From the NCBI RefSeq assembly GCF_008973665.1, contig NZ_WACP01000015.1, positions 62,001-126,000 on the forward strand: a DNA stretch of 64,000 nt. Reading direction: 5' to 3'. The translations under genes were made by a program, and so were the position numbers. Below the pieces are notes generated by a model. The model ran no database searches and was not told the origin of the DNA. It worked only from the letters and a program-made list of their open reading frames with translations. This DNA comes from Paenibacillus tengchongensis. GTDB taxonomy: Bacteria; Bacillota; Bacilli; Paenibacillales; Paenibacillaceae. This document shows, piece after piece, positions 7,598 through 16,851 of the stretch. How positions within the stretch are numbered: the first letter of the stretch is position 1; every line of letters starts with the position of its first letter.

Positions 7598-9379
7598 ATG
7601 ATGAGTAATGATCTGCACCAGGGCCAAGTGAATTTAGGCGCTTTTCCGGGCAGCCGCAAAGTGTATGTAGAGGGCTCAAGACCCGATATCCGGGTGCCCA
7701 TGCGGGAGATTGGGCTTGGAGCTTCACCGGCTGCCGCCGGAGAGCAGCAGGATTCCATCCGCGTCTATGATACCAGCGGAGTGTACACGGACAGCGTAGG
7801 CAATCCCGATATCCGGCTGGGCTTGGCGCCCCAGCGCTTGCCGTGGATCTGCGAGAGGGAAGATACCGAGCCTTATGGTGACACGGAGCTATCAAGCAGG
7901 CCGGTCCGGAACTCCAAAGTGAGCCTCATGGAACCCGATACCTTTGCTGGCGAACGCCACCTTCCCTTACGGGCGAAGAAGGGACGGAATGTCAGTCAGC
8001 TGCATTATGCCCGCAAGGGAATCATCACTCCGGAGATGGAGTATGTCGCCATTCGCGAGAATGTCTCCCCTGAATTCGTCAGAGAGGAAGTTGCCTGCGG
8101 CAGGGCGGTCATTCCGGCAAATATCAACCACCCGGAAAGCGAACCCATGATTATCGGCCGCCGCTTCCTGGTCAAGATTAATGCCAACCTCGGAAATTCC
8201 GCCGTCTCTTCTTCGATCGAGGCAGAGGTGGAGAAGATGCGCTGGGCTACAAGATGGGGTGCAGATACCATTATGGACTTGTCGACCGGAAGCCACATTC
8301 ACGAGACAAGAGAATGGATTGTGCGCAATTCACCTGTTCCTGTCGGCACCGTGCCGATCTATCAGGCTTTGGAGAAAGTCAACGGCAAGGCCGAGAACCT
8401 GACCTGGGAGATTTACCGGGATACTTTAATTGAGCAAGCCGAACAAGGGGTAGATTACTTCACCATTCACGCCGGAGTACGGCTGGCTTATATTCCGCTG
8501 ACTGCAGGGCGGATGACCGGAATTGTATCCAGGGGCGGCGCGATTATGGCGTCCTGGTGTCTGGCCCATCATGAGGAGAACTTTCTGTATACTCATTTCG
8601 ATGAAATTTGTGAGATTACGAAAAGCTACGATGTTGCGCTCTCCCTTGGCGACGGTCTGCGTCCCGGCTCCATCGCCGATGCCAACGACGAGGCCCAGTT
8701 CGCCGAGCTTGCAACCTTGGGTGAGCTTACCGAAAGAGCCTGGAAGCATGATGTGCAGGTGATGGTGGAAGGTCCCGGCCACATTCCCATGCATTTAATC
8801 AAGGAGAATATGGATAAACAGCTGGAATGGTGTCATGGTGCCCCTTTTTACACACTGGGTCCGCTGACTACCGATATCGCCCCAGGCTACGACCATATTA
8901 CTTCGGCCATCGGCGCCGCTATGATCGGCTGGTTCGGTACGGCCATGCTGTGTTACGTCACCCCGAAGGAGCATCTCGGACTGCCGGACAAGGAGGATGT
9001 GCGCGAAGGGGTCATCACCTACAAAATCGCCGCCCATGCCGCCGATCTGGCCAAGGGCCATCCCGGAGCGCAGGAGCGGGACAATGCCCTGTCCAAAGCC
9101 CGCTTCGAATTCCGTTGGCGCGATCAGTTCAATCTGTCGCTGGATCCCGAGCGTGCCCTGGAATATCACGACGAAACCTTGCCGGCCGAAGGGGCGAAGA
9201 CCGCCCACTTCTGCTCCATGTGCGGTCCCAAATTCTGCAGCATGCGCATCTCACAGGATATCCGGGACGAAGCCGCCCGGCAAGCCCATGCGGAGAACGG
9301 GGAGGCTTCGTCCGTTCTCGCCGGAATGAAGCAGAAAGCGCAGGAATTCAGGAAAGGCGGCTATTCCATCTATAACTGA
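7598..9379 (+). CDS. thiC: Phosphomethylpyrimidine synthase ThiC
   Basis: ThiC is the radical SAM enzyme that converts aminoimidazole ribotide to hydroxymethylpyrimidine phosphate for thiamine. The C-terminal cluster motif CSMCGPKFCSM (CX2CX4C) binds the 4Fe-4S cluster. RPGSIADANDEAQ and VEGPGHIPMHLI are family blocks. GGAGG at 7588-7592 lies five bases before ATG 7598 and eight before a second ATG at 7601, so either could be used; the result is 593 or 592 residues. The gene is preceded by its own TPP riboswitch and convergent with the thi operon. Confidence 0.97.
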   Translation: MMSNDLHQGQVNLGAFPGSRKVYVEGSRPDIRVPMREIGLGASPAAAGEQQDSIRVYDTSGVYTDSVGNPDIRLGLAPQRLPWICEREDTEPYGDTELSSRPVRNSKVSLMEPDTFAGERHLPLRAKKGRNVSQLHYARKGIITPEMEYVAIRENVSPEFVREEVACGRAVIPANINHPESEPMIIGRRFLVKINANLGNSAVSSSIEAEVEKMRWATRWGADTIMDLSTGSHIHETREWIVRNSPVPVGTVPIYQALEKVNGKAENLTWEIYRDTLIEQAEQGVDYFTIHAGVRLAYIPLTAGRMTGIVSRGGAIMASWCLAHHEENFLYTHFDEICEITKSYDVALSLGDGLRPGSIADANDEAQFAELATLGELTERAWKHDVQVMVEGPGHIPMHLIKENMDKQLEWCHGAPFYTLGPLTTDIAPGYDHITSAIGAAMIGWFGTAMLCYVTPKEHLGLPDKEDVREGVITYKIAAHAADLAKGHPGAQERDNALSKARFEFRWRDQFNLSLDPERALEYHDETLPAEGAKTAHFCSMCGPKFCSMRISQDIRDEAARQAHAENGEASSVLAGMKQKAQEFRKGGYSIYN

Positions 9380-9388
9380 ATGATGACA

Positions 9389-9428
9389 ACAAACAGCCAA
9401 CCCTCATCACAGAAGGTTGGCTGTTTGT
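9389..9428. terminator. Bidirectional terminator between thiC and thiH
   Basis: ACAAACAGCCAACC at 9389-9402 pairs perfectly with GGTTGGCTGTTTGT at 9415-9428. It sits between the convergent stops of thiC and thiH and gives T-rich 3' sides in both directions. Confidence 0.85.
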
Positions 9429-9439
9429 ATTCCTGGCAA

Positions 9440-10543
9440 TCAGACAAGCATTTCCCAATCCTTGAATACCGGCTGCAGTCCGTTCTTATAGAGCATCTCT
9501 CTGATCTCCGGCACACTGCGCCCGTCGGAAATCTCGAATTGCGGCGTTCCGCCGCCCAGGGCATGCCCGCCTACCGCAGTCGACACCCCCGCCGACATCC
9601 GGGTTACGCCCAGGTGCACCAGCTTGTCGCGCAGCGGGGCCGGCTCCCTGCTGGACAACGTAATGCCTGCAGCCGGCAGGAACAGGCGGTACGCCAGAAT
9701 AATCTGGACCAAGGCACGGTCTGTCACTTCCGATTCGGGGTTATACTCCCCCAGGTAAGGACGGAACCGGGGAATGGATAGGCCAATCTCACAGTCCGGG
9801 TACTTACGCTGCAAATAATCGGCATGCATGGCCGTCAAGTAAGCCTCCTGCCTCCAGTCGTATAAACCGAGCAGAGCGCCGATGTTCACAGAGCGGTAGC
9901 CTGCCGCGCAGCCCCGTTCGGGCGCCTCCAGGCGGTCGCGGTAATTGCGTTTTGGACCTTTAATATGCAACCGTCTGTAAGTTTCCTGATGGTACACCTC
10001 CTGGAATAGCGTCAGGCTGTCCACCCCGGCTTGGGCAAGCTCCCCGTATTCGGCCACAGACAAGGGATTCACTTCAATGCCAATCGATGAAAAATGCCTC
10101 CGCAGCACGCCGGCACACTCTTTCATGTAACTGACGGGCGTTTCCCTGCGGGATTCCCCCGTCAGCAGCAGAATGTGGCGTATACCCGCAGCTGCGATCC
10201 GGGCTGCCTCCCTGTCCACCTCCTCCATATCCAGTTTCCGCCGCGGAAAATCGTAAATGGAGCTGAAGCTGCAATACTCGCAATGGTTCACACAATAGTC
10301 CGACACATACATGGGCGTAAACAGCTGGATGACATGGCCAAAATGGTTCCGGGTAACCTGCTGCGCCCTCTGCGCCATCGCCTCCAGATAATGACCGGCT
10401 GCCGGGGAGAGCAGCACGGGCAAATCCGCTTCGCCGATGCTGCGTGCCGCGAGAACCCGCCGCACATCGGCATCGGACACCTGCCGCAGCCGTTCCGGCA
10501 AGGAAGAACTCTGCAGCGTCTGCAGCTTGTTATAGAAGCTCAT
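9440..10543 (-). CDS. thiH: 2-iminoacetate synthase ThiH
   Basis: 367 residues with the radical SAM motif CVNHCEYCSF (CX3CX2C). ThiH cleaves tyrosine to dehydroglycine (2-iminoacetate) and p-cresol, supplying the C-N unit for the thiazole ring. Many Bacillaceae use the oxidase ThiO instead, and none is encoded here, so this route tolerates low oxygen. It is the last gene of the riboswitch-controlled operon, 11 bases after thiG. Confidence 0.95.
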   Translation of the reverse strand: MSFYNKLQTLQSSSLPERLRQVSDADVRRVLAARSIGEADLPVLLSPAAGHYLEAMAQRAQQVTRNHFGHVIQLFTPMYVSDYCVNHCEYCSFSSIYDFPRRKLDMEEVDREAARIAAAGIRHILLLTGESRRETPVSYMKECAGVLRRHFSSIGIEVNPLSVAEYGELAQAGVDSLTLFQEVYHQETYRRLHIKGPKRNYRDRLEAPERGCAAGYRSVNIGALLGLYDWRQEAYLTAMHADYLQRKYPDCEIGLSIPRFRPYLGEYNPESEVTDRALVQIILAYRLFLPAAGITLSSREPAPLRDKLVHLGVTRMSAGVSTAVGGHALGGGTPQFEISDGRSVPEIREMLYKNGLQPVFKDWEMLV

Positions 10544-10554
10544 GCTCTCCCCCC

Positions 10555-11340
10555 TTATTCGTGCAGAAATCCGGTAAGCGGTGATGAGGCTGCCGCTTCC
10601 TGCTGCACCGCACCAAGCCCTGCCAGATAAGCCCGCCGCCCGGCGGCCACGGCGTAACGGAACGCTTCCGCCATGCCGAGCGGATCCCTCGCGGTGGCGA
10701 TCGCTGTATTGAGCAGAACCGCTGCGGCTCCCATTTCCATCGCTTCCGCCGCCTCTGACGGCCTGCCGATGCCGGCATCCACGATGACCGGCAGTCCGGC
10801 CTCTTCAATGAGGATACCAATCAGCTCTTTGGTGCGGAGTCCCCGGTTGCTGCCAATGGGCGAACCGAGCGGCATTACCGCAGCGGCCCCCGCATCTCTC
10901 AGCCTCAGGGCGGCCCCCAGATCCGGACTCATGTAGGGAAGCACCACGAACCCTTCCGCAGCCAGCACTTCCGTGGCCCTGATCGTCTCCAGATTGTCCG
11001 GCAGCAGATAGCGCTGGTCCCTGATCACCTCTATCTTGATCCAATTCCCCATGTCCGCCGCCCTGGCCAGCCGGGCAATCCGGATAGCTTCCTCCGCCGA
11101 GCGGGCACCGGAGGTATTGGGTAGCAGTGTCATGTGCGGGGGAATGTGGTTAAGCAGATTCTCTTCCTCCCAGTCCGGGTTGACCCTTCTTAGCGCTACC
11201 GTAATCACCTCCGCCCCCGACGCGGCAATCACCTCGGGAATCAGCGTGTTCCGGCTGTATTTGCCTGTCCCGATCAGCAAACGGCTGGTCAGCGACTTGC
11301 CGCCGATCTCAAATCCATCATTATGGTATATATCATTCAT
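10555..11340 (-). CDS. thiG: Thiazole synthase ThiG
   Basis: ATG 11340 (MNDIYHNDGFEIGGK) is preceded by GAAAGGG; an upstream TTG would add eight residues and is less likely. The 261-residue TIM barrel contains the Schiff-base Lys region (GNWIKIEVI) and the phosphate-binding VIVDAGIGRPSEAAEAMEMGA. ThiG joins deoxyxylulose phosphate, 2-iminoacetate from ThiH and sulfur from ThiS thiocarboxylate into thiazole phosphate. It lies 36 bases after thiF. Confidence 0.96.
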   Translation of the reverse strand: MNDIYHNDGFEIGGKSLTSRLLIGTGKYSRNTLIPEVIAASGAEVITVALRRVNPDWEEENLLNHIPPHMTLLPNTSGARSAEEAIRIARLARAADMGNWIKIEVIRDQRYLLPDNLETIRATEVLAAEGFVVLPYMSPDLGAALRLRDAGAAAVMPLGSPIGSNRGLRTKELIGILIEEAGLPVIVDAGIGRPSEAAEAMEMGAAAVLLNTAIATARDPLGMAEAFRYAVAAGRRAYLAGLGAVQQEAAASSPLTGFLHE

Positions 11341-11376
11341 GGGTAGCACCCTTTCTGTTCGCAAAATTTCCGTCCT

Positions 11377-12411
11377 TTAGCCAAAATAACGGTGATACAG
11401 CGCCCGCGCTGTCCCGGTATCGTTCGTTCCATGGACCAGCACCCGTCCATCCGGAAAAAGCGCAATCCGGTAATCTCCGGTACGGAGCGATAACGTATAA
11501 GAATTAAAGTCTACCTGACCGTAGGCGGCCAGACGCCGGCCCCATTCGGCCAAATCAAGCTTCTGGGCTTTGGGCGGGCGGATCTGTACCGTATCTCTTC
11601 CGCACAACACCGCCGTCCTGGGGTGACTGGACGCTGACAGGAAAGGAAAGGTGCGCTCCTTCCCGCAAGTCGGACAATCGGCTCGCTTCAGCTTCGAGGT
11701 ATCCACCGCCACATGCCGGTTCTCCCAGAGATCGAAGGATACCAGCGTTCCCCGCAGCGCGTGCTGTCTTCCGGACAGCCACTTCAGGGCTTCGGCTGTT
11801 TGGTAAGCGGCGGTCATCTGTACAGCAGGCTGGATAATTCCCGCCGTATCGCAGGTCTCCCCTTCCGGGTGAAGCTCATCCAGCAGGCAGTGCAGGCAGG
11901 CGCCCTCTCCAGGCACCACCGTCAGGGATATTCCGCTGCTCCCCGTGCAGCCGCCGTAAATCCAGGGAATGCCATCCCTTGCCGAAATATCGTTCAGGAT
12001 CATTCTCGCCTCGAAATTATCGGTAGCATCCAGAATCAGATCTGACCCGCGCGTGTATTCTTCAATATCGTCAACAGTCACGTCGGCGACGATTCCCTCC
12101 ACCTTCACCGACGAGTTCACGCTTTGCAGACGGCGTGCGGCGGCCACAGCCTTGGGCAGCCTCTGCTCCGCATCCTGTTCGCTGAACAGATTCTGGCGCT
12201 GCAGATTGCTCCACTCCACCACATCCCGGTCTATGACCGTTACCTGGCCTGCGCCGGCGCGCACCATAGTTTCGGCCAGGGCGGAGCCCAGTGCGCCGAC
12301 TCCCAGGATTAGCACTTTGGAGCGGGCCAGCTTCTGCTGTCCTTCCTGGCCGATTCCATAGAAGCGCTCCTGTCTGCTGTATCTGTCCTTTGGGCCTTCA
12401 ATCATGCCCAT
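11377..12411 (-). CDS. thiF: ThiS adenylyltransferase ThiF
   Basis: An E1-like protein of 344 residues. The nucleotide-binding loop is GVGALGSALAE and the catalytic R/D region is DRDVVEWSNLQRQNLF. Paired zinc cysteines are in GEGACLHC and DCPTCGK. It adenylates the C-terminal Gly of ThiS for sulfur transfer. A C-terminal extension (VLCGRDTVQIRPP...) of about 75 residues matches Bacillus ThiF proteins. The start overlaps the thiS stop (TGATG), and GGAGGAGG precedes it; ATG 12405 two codons in has better spacing. Confidence 0.93.
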   Translation of the reverse strand: MGMIEGPKDRYSRQERFYGIGQEGQQKLARSKVLILGVGALGSALAETMVRAGAGQVTVIDRDVVEWSNLQRQNLFSEQDAEQRLPKAVAAARRLQSVNSSVKVEGIVADVTVDDIEEYTRGSDLILDATDNFEARMILNDISARDGIPWIYGGCTGSSGISLTVVPGEGACLHCLLDELHPEGETCDTAGIIQPAVQMTAAYQTAEALKWLSGRQHALRGTLVSFDLWENRHVAVDTSKLKRADCPTCGKERTFPFLSASSHPRTAVLCGRDTVQIRPPKAQKLDLAEWGRRLAAYGQVDFNSYTLSLRTGDYRIALFPDGRVLVHGTNDTGTARALYHRYFG

Positions 12412-12614
12412 CAGCCTCCTCCAACAAAATGTACCAGTTCAACCCGGTCGCCCTCGGCCAGCCGGGTATGAGCGTAATCGCTCTTCCCGACAACCTCCCC
12501 GTTCACCTCCACCAGGATACGCTTGCCGCGCCATGGGCCGCTGCTGAGCAGGTCGGCTACCGTCATCCCTTCCGCTTCCAGCACCGTGTCTCTTCCATTC
12601 AGCAGAATCCTCAT
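12411..12614 (-). CDS. thiS: Sulfur carrier protein ThiS
   Basis: 67 residues with the beta-grasp pattern (MRILLNGRD... ILVEVNGEVV) and the obligatory diglycine C terminus (VHFVGGG, here with one extra Gly). ATG 12614 follows GAGGGGGTGAG and begins four bases after the tenI stop. It is adenylated by the adjacent ThiF and donates sulfur to ThiG. Confidence 0.95.
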   Translation of the reverse strand: MRILLNGRDTVLEAEGMTVADLLSSGPWRGKRILVEVNGEVVGKSDYAHTRLAEGDRVELVHFVGGG

Positions 12615-12618
12615 CTTC

Positions 12619-13263
12619 TCACCCCCTCTCCAGCCAGGCTGTATCCATTGCACTGCGGTAGGCTCTCGCCTGGCCCGCCGGGTCCGGCGAATGCCAGATG
12701 CCGGACAGCACCGCTATACCGTGTGCGCCGCTCCGGATGACATCTCCCGCATTCCCCGGCTCTATCCCGCCTATGGCGATTACGGGAACAGAACAGGCCT
12801 GTACAGCTTCGGCCAGTTGCACCAGCCCGCGGCCGGGGAAGCCAGGCTTGCTGGATGAATCATAGACGTGGCCGAACAGACAATAATCTGCCCCCTCTCC
12901 GGCGGCGGCCGCAGCTTCCTCCGGAGAATGAACCGAGCAGCCCAGACGTATGCCTGTGGCGATGGGACGCACCGCCGCTGCGGGAAGACTATGGCCTGCC
13001 AGCTGGACGCCTCCCGCGCCGGCGGCCAGCGCTACATCCAGCCTGTCGTTGACCACTATAGACGCCACGGGCACTCCGGCCCGGCGCATCTCTTGTACTG
13101 CCTCGTACTGCATGTTGGCCGGGAGCTGTTTATCGCGAAGGTGGATATAGTCCACATAGGGAAGTACCGCCGCCGACACTTTTAACAGTTCGGAAATAGG
13201 GGTTCTCCCGGAGGAGATCAGGTGAAGCTCGGGTCTGCTTCTGATTTGTATTGGATTCATCAT
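12619..13263 (-). CDS. tenI: Thiazole tautomerase TenI
   Basis: 214 residues from ATG 13263 (GGGAGAG eight bases upstream; a second ATG is adjacent at 13260). ThiE and TenI share the same fold. Here the loop GHVYDSSSKPGFPGRG matches the TenI signature rather than the GPVFPT of ThiE, and the genomic position before thiS is the tenI position. TenI aromatises the thiazole product of ThiG. Assignment as ThiE remains possible but less likely. Confidence 0.85.
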   Translation of the reverse strand: MMNPIQIRSRPELHLISSGRTPISELLKVSAAVLPYVDYIHLRDKQLPANMQYEAVQEMRRAGVPVASIVVNDRLDVALAAGAGGVQLAGHSLPAAAVRPIATGIRLGCSVHSPEEAAAAAGEGADYCLFGHVYDSSSKPGFPGRGLVQLAEAVQACSVPVIAIGGIEPGNAGDVIRSGAHGIAVLSGIWHSPDPAGQARAYRSAMDTAWLERG

Positions 13264-13339
13264 GTTGATTACTCTCCCGTAACAGAGGATTGGATTGTAG
13301 CAGAACGATAGACCACTGCGGTCCCGTTGCTGCACACGC

Positions 13340-13370
13340 AAAAAAGCCGCCCTCCGGTAAGAAGGGCGGC
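13340..13370 (-). terminator. Riboswitch-controlled terminator before tenI
   Basis: GCCGCCCT at 13346-13353 pairs with AGGGCGGC at 13363-13370. Six A residues at 13340-13345 become a U tract on the minus transcript. It lies between the TPP aptamer and tenI and is the likely switching element. Confidence 0.88.
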
Positions 13371-13430
13371 CAAGAAACACAACAGAAATAAGCCGTCTGA
13401 AGGCATACATCCATATTCACTCTTGCCTCT

Positions 13431-13513
13431 CCACTTCCCTACGCTGGTATGATCCAGATCAGGTTCAAAGGGTCCGAATGTTCATTCGTCTCAGCCTTGC
13501 GGCCCCCCTAGTG
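13431..13513 (-). promoter_or_regulatory. TPP riboswitch controlling tenI-thiSFGH
   Basis: Read on the minus strand the region shows CACTAGGGGGGCC, GGCTGAGACGAATG, GGACCCTTTGAACCTGATCTGGATCATACCAGCGTAGGGAAGTGG. These are all core blocks of the THI element, with the P1 helix closed by CACT/AGTG. It is a second, independent aptamer from the one before thiC. Confidence 0.96.
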
Positions 13514-13572
13514 TCGATCACTATACAATTATTAACACTCAATATACATGATTATCCAGTAAACTACAATCA

Positions 13573-16500
13573 TTAATTGAGGTCTCCATCCTTTTCCGCT
13601 ACAAATCGGAACCGGCTTACCCGGATGTCACCCTCCAGCTCCAAGACAACCCGGGTGGCGGCGGACATCTGCCGGACAGGGCAAGCTGCGGTATGCCACC
13701 CGCTGCGGCTGCCTGCGGCAGCGCCTTCTATCCTTAGTTCTCCAGCGACAGGACCTTCCGGCGAATCGAGCCGCACGCGGATTGCGCCTGCGCCATGGGA
13801 CAAGACATGCGCTTCAAAGCCGCTAACCTCTTGCGGAAATGCCGTGTCGAAATATCCGGCCCAGGCAGCAGCGGCGGCGCCAGCCGGGCGGATGCATACA
13901 CCCTTCACCGGTTCAATATCGCCCAGGCTACCCGTTTCCTTCCACTCATCCAGATACAGTCCCTCGTAGTCATCGTAGTTCTCAGCGGCAGTCCAGCCGC
14001 ATAAGTCGCGCGGCGGAACGGTCTCGCCCTGCACAGGCAACTCTGCCGTAAGCCGGATATCCTCCGAGGATGCTCCCGCGAGGAGTGTATACCGGCAGGC
14101 TTCTACGCAATACCGGTCCCGGGTGACATCCCAGTACGCCAACTCGGAGACCGGGATGCCGAATACCAGCTTCCGGCTCTCGCCGGGCTGCAGATGCAGC
14201 CGCCGGAAGCCGATCAGCTGCTTCTGCGGACGCACGACGCGGGACTCTTCCGCACGGACATACAGCTGAACAACCTCGTCACCGGCCAGAGGACCGGAGT
14301 TCTCCACAGTCAGCTCCACAGTAAAGCTCTCCCCTTCTGCCGGCCGCTCTCCAGCGACGGTCAGACCGGAATAGCGGAAGGAGCTGTAGGACAATCCGTA
14401 GCCGAACGGATACAGCGGACTGCCGTCGAAATACTGATACGTCCGTTTGCCCTTAATAATATCGTAGTCCATAATATCCGGGAGCTGTTCTTCGGACCGG
14501 TACCAGGTCATACTCAGCCGTCCCGCCGGATTATAGCGGCCCAGCAGCACATCCGCCACGGCGGTGCCCAGCTCCTGGGAGCCGTGGGCGGTGTACAGAA
14601 TGGCGGGCAGCAGCTCCGCCAGATCACCCAAAGCATACGGGTAGCTTCCGATAATGACCAGCACCGTTTGCGGATTCGCTTCATGAACGGCGCGGATGAG
14701 CCGTTCCTGATATTCCGGCAGGGTCAATCCGGGCCGGTCAATCTCTTCCTTGCCGTTCAGCAGCGGATGATTCCCCGCGAAGACCAGCGCCACATCCGCT
14801 GCCTTCGCGATTTCTACAGCTTCCCCGATGCCGGAGCTGGCCGTCTCCACCGTGAACGGGCAGTCCGGATGGGGCTGGCCGCCGCCGTGTCCTTCTGAAT
14901 CGGCCGCAGTTGCTCCATCAATGGCCTCGCTGCCGCCAATGGCATCAGCACTATCAGTGCCGTCAGCGCCGCCTGCACCCGGAGCTATCCATGGAGCCAG
15001 GACCAGTTCATGGTCCGGTGAAGCATCGTCCACAGACACGCTGCGGCCGCTCCACGTCCGGATTCCGGTTGTTCCGTCTGCGCCCGGCACAAGCTCCAGC
15101 CGCTCCTTCACGAACCAGCCCCAAATGTCTCTGGCCTCGGCAGCAAGCCGCCCGCCTTTGTCATCGGCGGTAACATAATTTCCGTTGGCATGGGAGCGGA
15201 GCGTATTTGCTCCCCAGCCCCAGTCCGTCCGGCGGAACCGCTCGCCCGCAGACGGATGCTCACGGTCTGCCACCAGCAGGCCGTTCCCCCAGCCCTTCGT
15301 GCCGACATACCGGTCGGTGCGGACGGAGCGCAGATACACCCGGTCGTCCCCGTCCCGGAAGTCTACCCTAGCGTCCGGCAGCGCCGCGACGATGCCCTGC
15401 AGCGGGCTAACCGTATACGGCGGGTGCCCGGTATACCAGTCACGGTAGACCGTGTCGGCCAGCGGCCCGATCACCGCAGCCCGGCGGATGGCATCCGGCC
15501 GGAGCGGGAGCAGGCCGGCCTCATTCTTGAGCAGAACTATGGCTTCTCTGGCCGCCTTCAATGCAGTCTCCCGATGGGCCGGATGATGGATGACAGTCTC
15601 CGCGATCTGCGCATACGGATTCAGCTCGTCCGGGTCGAACTGCCCGAGGCGGAAGCGGATGCGGAACACATTGCGGATGGCGCAGTCCAGCTCGGCTTCA
15701 GTCAGCAGACCCTGTTCCAGGGCTTCACGGATCGAGTTCTTGACGAGCACGGAGTCGTCGGTTACGCAGTCTATGCCGCCCTTTATGGCAAAAGCAACCG
15801 CCTCCGCGTAGGTCCGGCAATACCCGTGCTCGCTCACCGTCATCGACATATCCCCGCCGTCGCTGACAATAAAGCCGTCCAGGCGCCACTCTTCCTTCAG
15901 TACGCCCTTTACATCCGGATGGCCGATTGCCGGGGTGCCGTTGATCGAGTTGTAGGAGGTCATCAGGGAATGCACGCGGCCCTCGGTGACAGCCCGCTCA
16001 AAGGCTTTCAAATAATACTCCCGCCGGTTGCGCGGATCGACCGAAGAGGAGCTGCGCAGCCGCTCCCGTTCATTGTTGTTGGCGTAGAAATGCTTGAGCG
16101 CAGGCGCCAGCTTAATGTAGTAAGGATGCTCCCCATGCATCCCCTGGATCAGCGAGGTTGCCAGAACCCCCGTCAAATGCGGGTCTTCGCCGTAGGCTTC
16201 CTCCGTGCGTCCCCAGCGCGGGTCGCGCTCCATATCCACCGTCGGCGCCCAAACGGTAAGGCCGCTGAGGCCGCCCCGTTGCCGGTAGTAGCTCCGGGCT
16301 TCATCGCCGATCACACTGCCGATTTCCTGCAGCAGCTCCGGGTTCCATGTAGAAGACAAGCCAATCGTCTGCGGGAACACCGTGGCAGGCCCATCCTGGG
16401 CCACAAAGCCGTGGGCGGCTTCTCCCCCGACCCAATACTCCGTAATGCCTAGCCTCGGCACCGCCTCCTGGCGTGTGGGCATCAGCCCGATTTTATCCTC

Positions 16501-16599
16501 AAGTGTAAGACGGTCCAGGAGATCATCCAGCCGCTGCTCCAAGGGAAGCTCTGCATTCCACATCGGCAGCGTCCGGAAATCGGTTTCCGTTCGTTTCAT
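13573..16599 (-). CDS. Glycoside hydrolase family 3, multidomain, 1008 residues
   Basis: The N-terminal GH3 barrel carries RDPRWGRTEEAYGEDP and the nucleophile Asp in GFIVSDGGDMSM. The second alpha/beta domain (VALVFAGNHPLLNGKEEIDRPGLTLP) is interrupted at about residues 400-560 by an insert (VYLRSVRTDRYVG, GNYVTADDKG). That insert resembles a beta-trefoil/fascin-like sugar-binding module and is followed by an Ala/Gly/Asp-rich linker. A fibronectin-like domain (LTVENSGPLAGDEVVQLYV) and a C-terminal region resembling a CBM6-type module end the protein. There is no signal peptide, so it probably acts on imported beta-glucosides or xylosides. It is monocistronic. Confidence 0.9.
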   Translation of the reverse strand: MKRTETDFRTLPMWNAELPLEQRLDDLLDRLTLEDKIGLMPTRQEAVPRLGITEYWVGGEAAHGFVAQDGPATVFPQTIGLSSTWNPELLQEIGSVIGDEARSYYRQRGGLSGLTVWAPTVDMERDPRWGRTEEAYGEDPHLTGVLATSLIQGMHGEHPYYIKLAPALKHFYANNNERERLRSSSSVDPRNRREYYLKAFERAVTEGRVHSLMTSYNSINGTPAIGHPDVKGVLKEEWRLDGFIVSDGGDMSMTVSEHGYCRTYAEAVAFAIKGGIDCVTDDSVLVKNSIREALEQGLLTEAELDCAIRNVFRIRFRLGQFDPDELNPYAQIAETVIHHPAHRETALKAAREAIVLLKNEAGLLPLRPDAIRRAAVIGPLADTVYRDWYTGHPPYTVSPLQGIVAALPDARVDFRDGDDRVYLRSVRTDRYVGTKGWGNGLLVADREHPSAGERFRRTDWGWGANTLRSHANGNYVTADDKGGRLAAEARDIWGWFVKERLELVPGADGTTGIRTWSGRSVSVDDASPDHELVLAPWIAPGAGGADGTDSADAIGGSEAIDGATAADSEGHGGGQPHPDCPFTVETASSGIGEAVEIAKAADVALVFAGNHPLLNGKEEIDRPGLTLPEYQERLIRAVHEANPQTVLVIIGSYPYALGDLAELLPAILYTAHGSQELGTAVADVLLGRYNPAGRLSMTWYRSEEQLPDIMDYDIIKGKRTYQYFDGSPLYPFGYGLSYSSFRYSGLTVAGERPAEGESFTVELTVENSGPLAGDEVVQLYVRAEESRVVRPQKQLIGFRRLHLQPGESRKLVFGIPVSELAYWDVTRDRYCVEACRYTLLAGASSEDIRLTAELPVQGETVPPRDLCGWTAAENYDDYEGLYLDEWKETGSLGDIEPVKGVCIRPAGAAAAAWAGYFDTAFPQEVSGFEAHVLSHGAGAIRVRLDSPEGPVAGELRIEGAAAGSRSGWHTAACPVRQMSAATRVVLELEGDIRVSRFRFVAEKDGDLN

Positions 16600-16767
16600 C
16601 GCATGTTCAGTCCTCTCTGCACACTGATTGGTTACGCTTTCTATTGTACACTTTCTGCAACAATATGTTGATCCTGTGGCACCCGGATTCCGGCTTGGAC
16701 ACTGTACTTAACTCCAATAAATAACCTCCGGCACCCGGAATGCCGGAGCTCCGCGCCGGAATAACGC

Positions 16768-16794
16768 AAAAAAAAGGGGGGCCGCCGGCCCCCC
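16768..16794 (-). terminator. Terminator of the SDR gene
   Basis: GGGGGGCC-GCC-GGCCCCCC (16776-16794) has an adjoining run of A at 16768-16775, which is a U tract on the minus transcript. It lies 58 bases past the SDR stop. A separate eight-base inverted repeat at 16726-16748 (CTCCGGCA/TGCCGGAG) has no T tract. Confidence 0.9.
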
Positions 16795-16851
16795 GTCTAA
16801 AACATTTTCTTCAATCTTCGCTTCATACAACCTGGACGCCAAGATTCCTTC

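Noticed and set aside
12619..13263. Calling this gene thiE
   Set aside because: The GHV loop and gene order fit TenI better; ThiE would show GPVFPT.
15190..16452. 420-codon plus-strand frame opposite GH3
   Set aside because: Antisense to conserved GH3 catalytic blocks; no ribosome site or recognisable domain.
16726..16748. CTCCGGCA/TGCCGGAG inverted repeat as terminator
   Set aside because: No T tract on either side; the neighbouring 16768-16794 stem is the convincing terminator.
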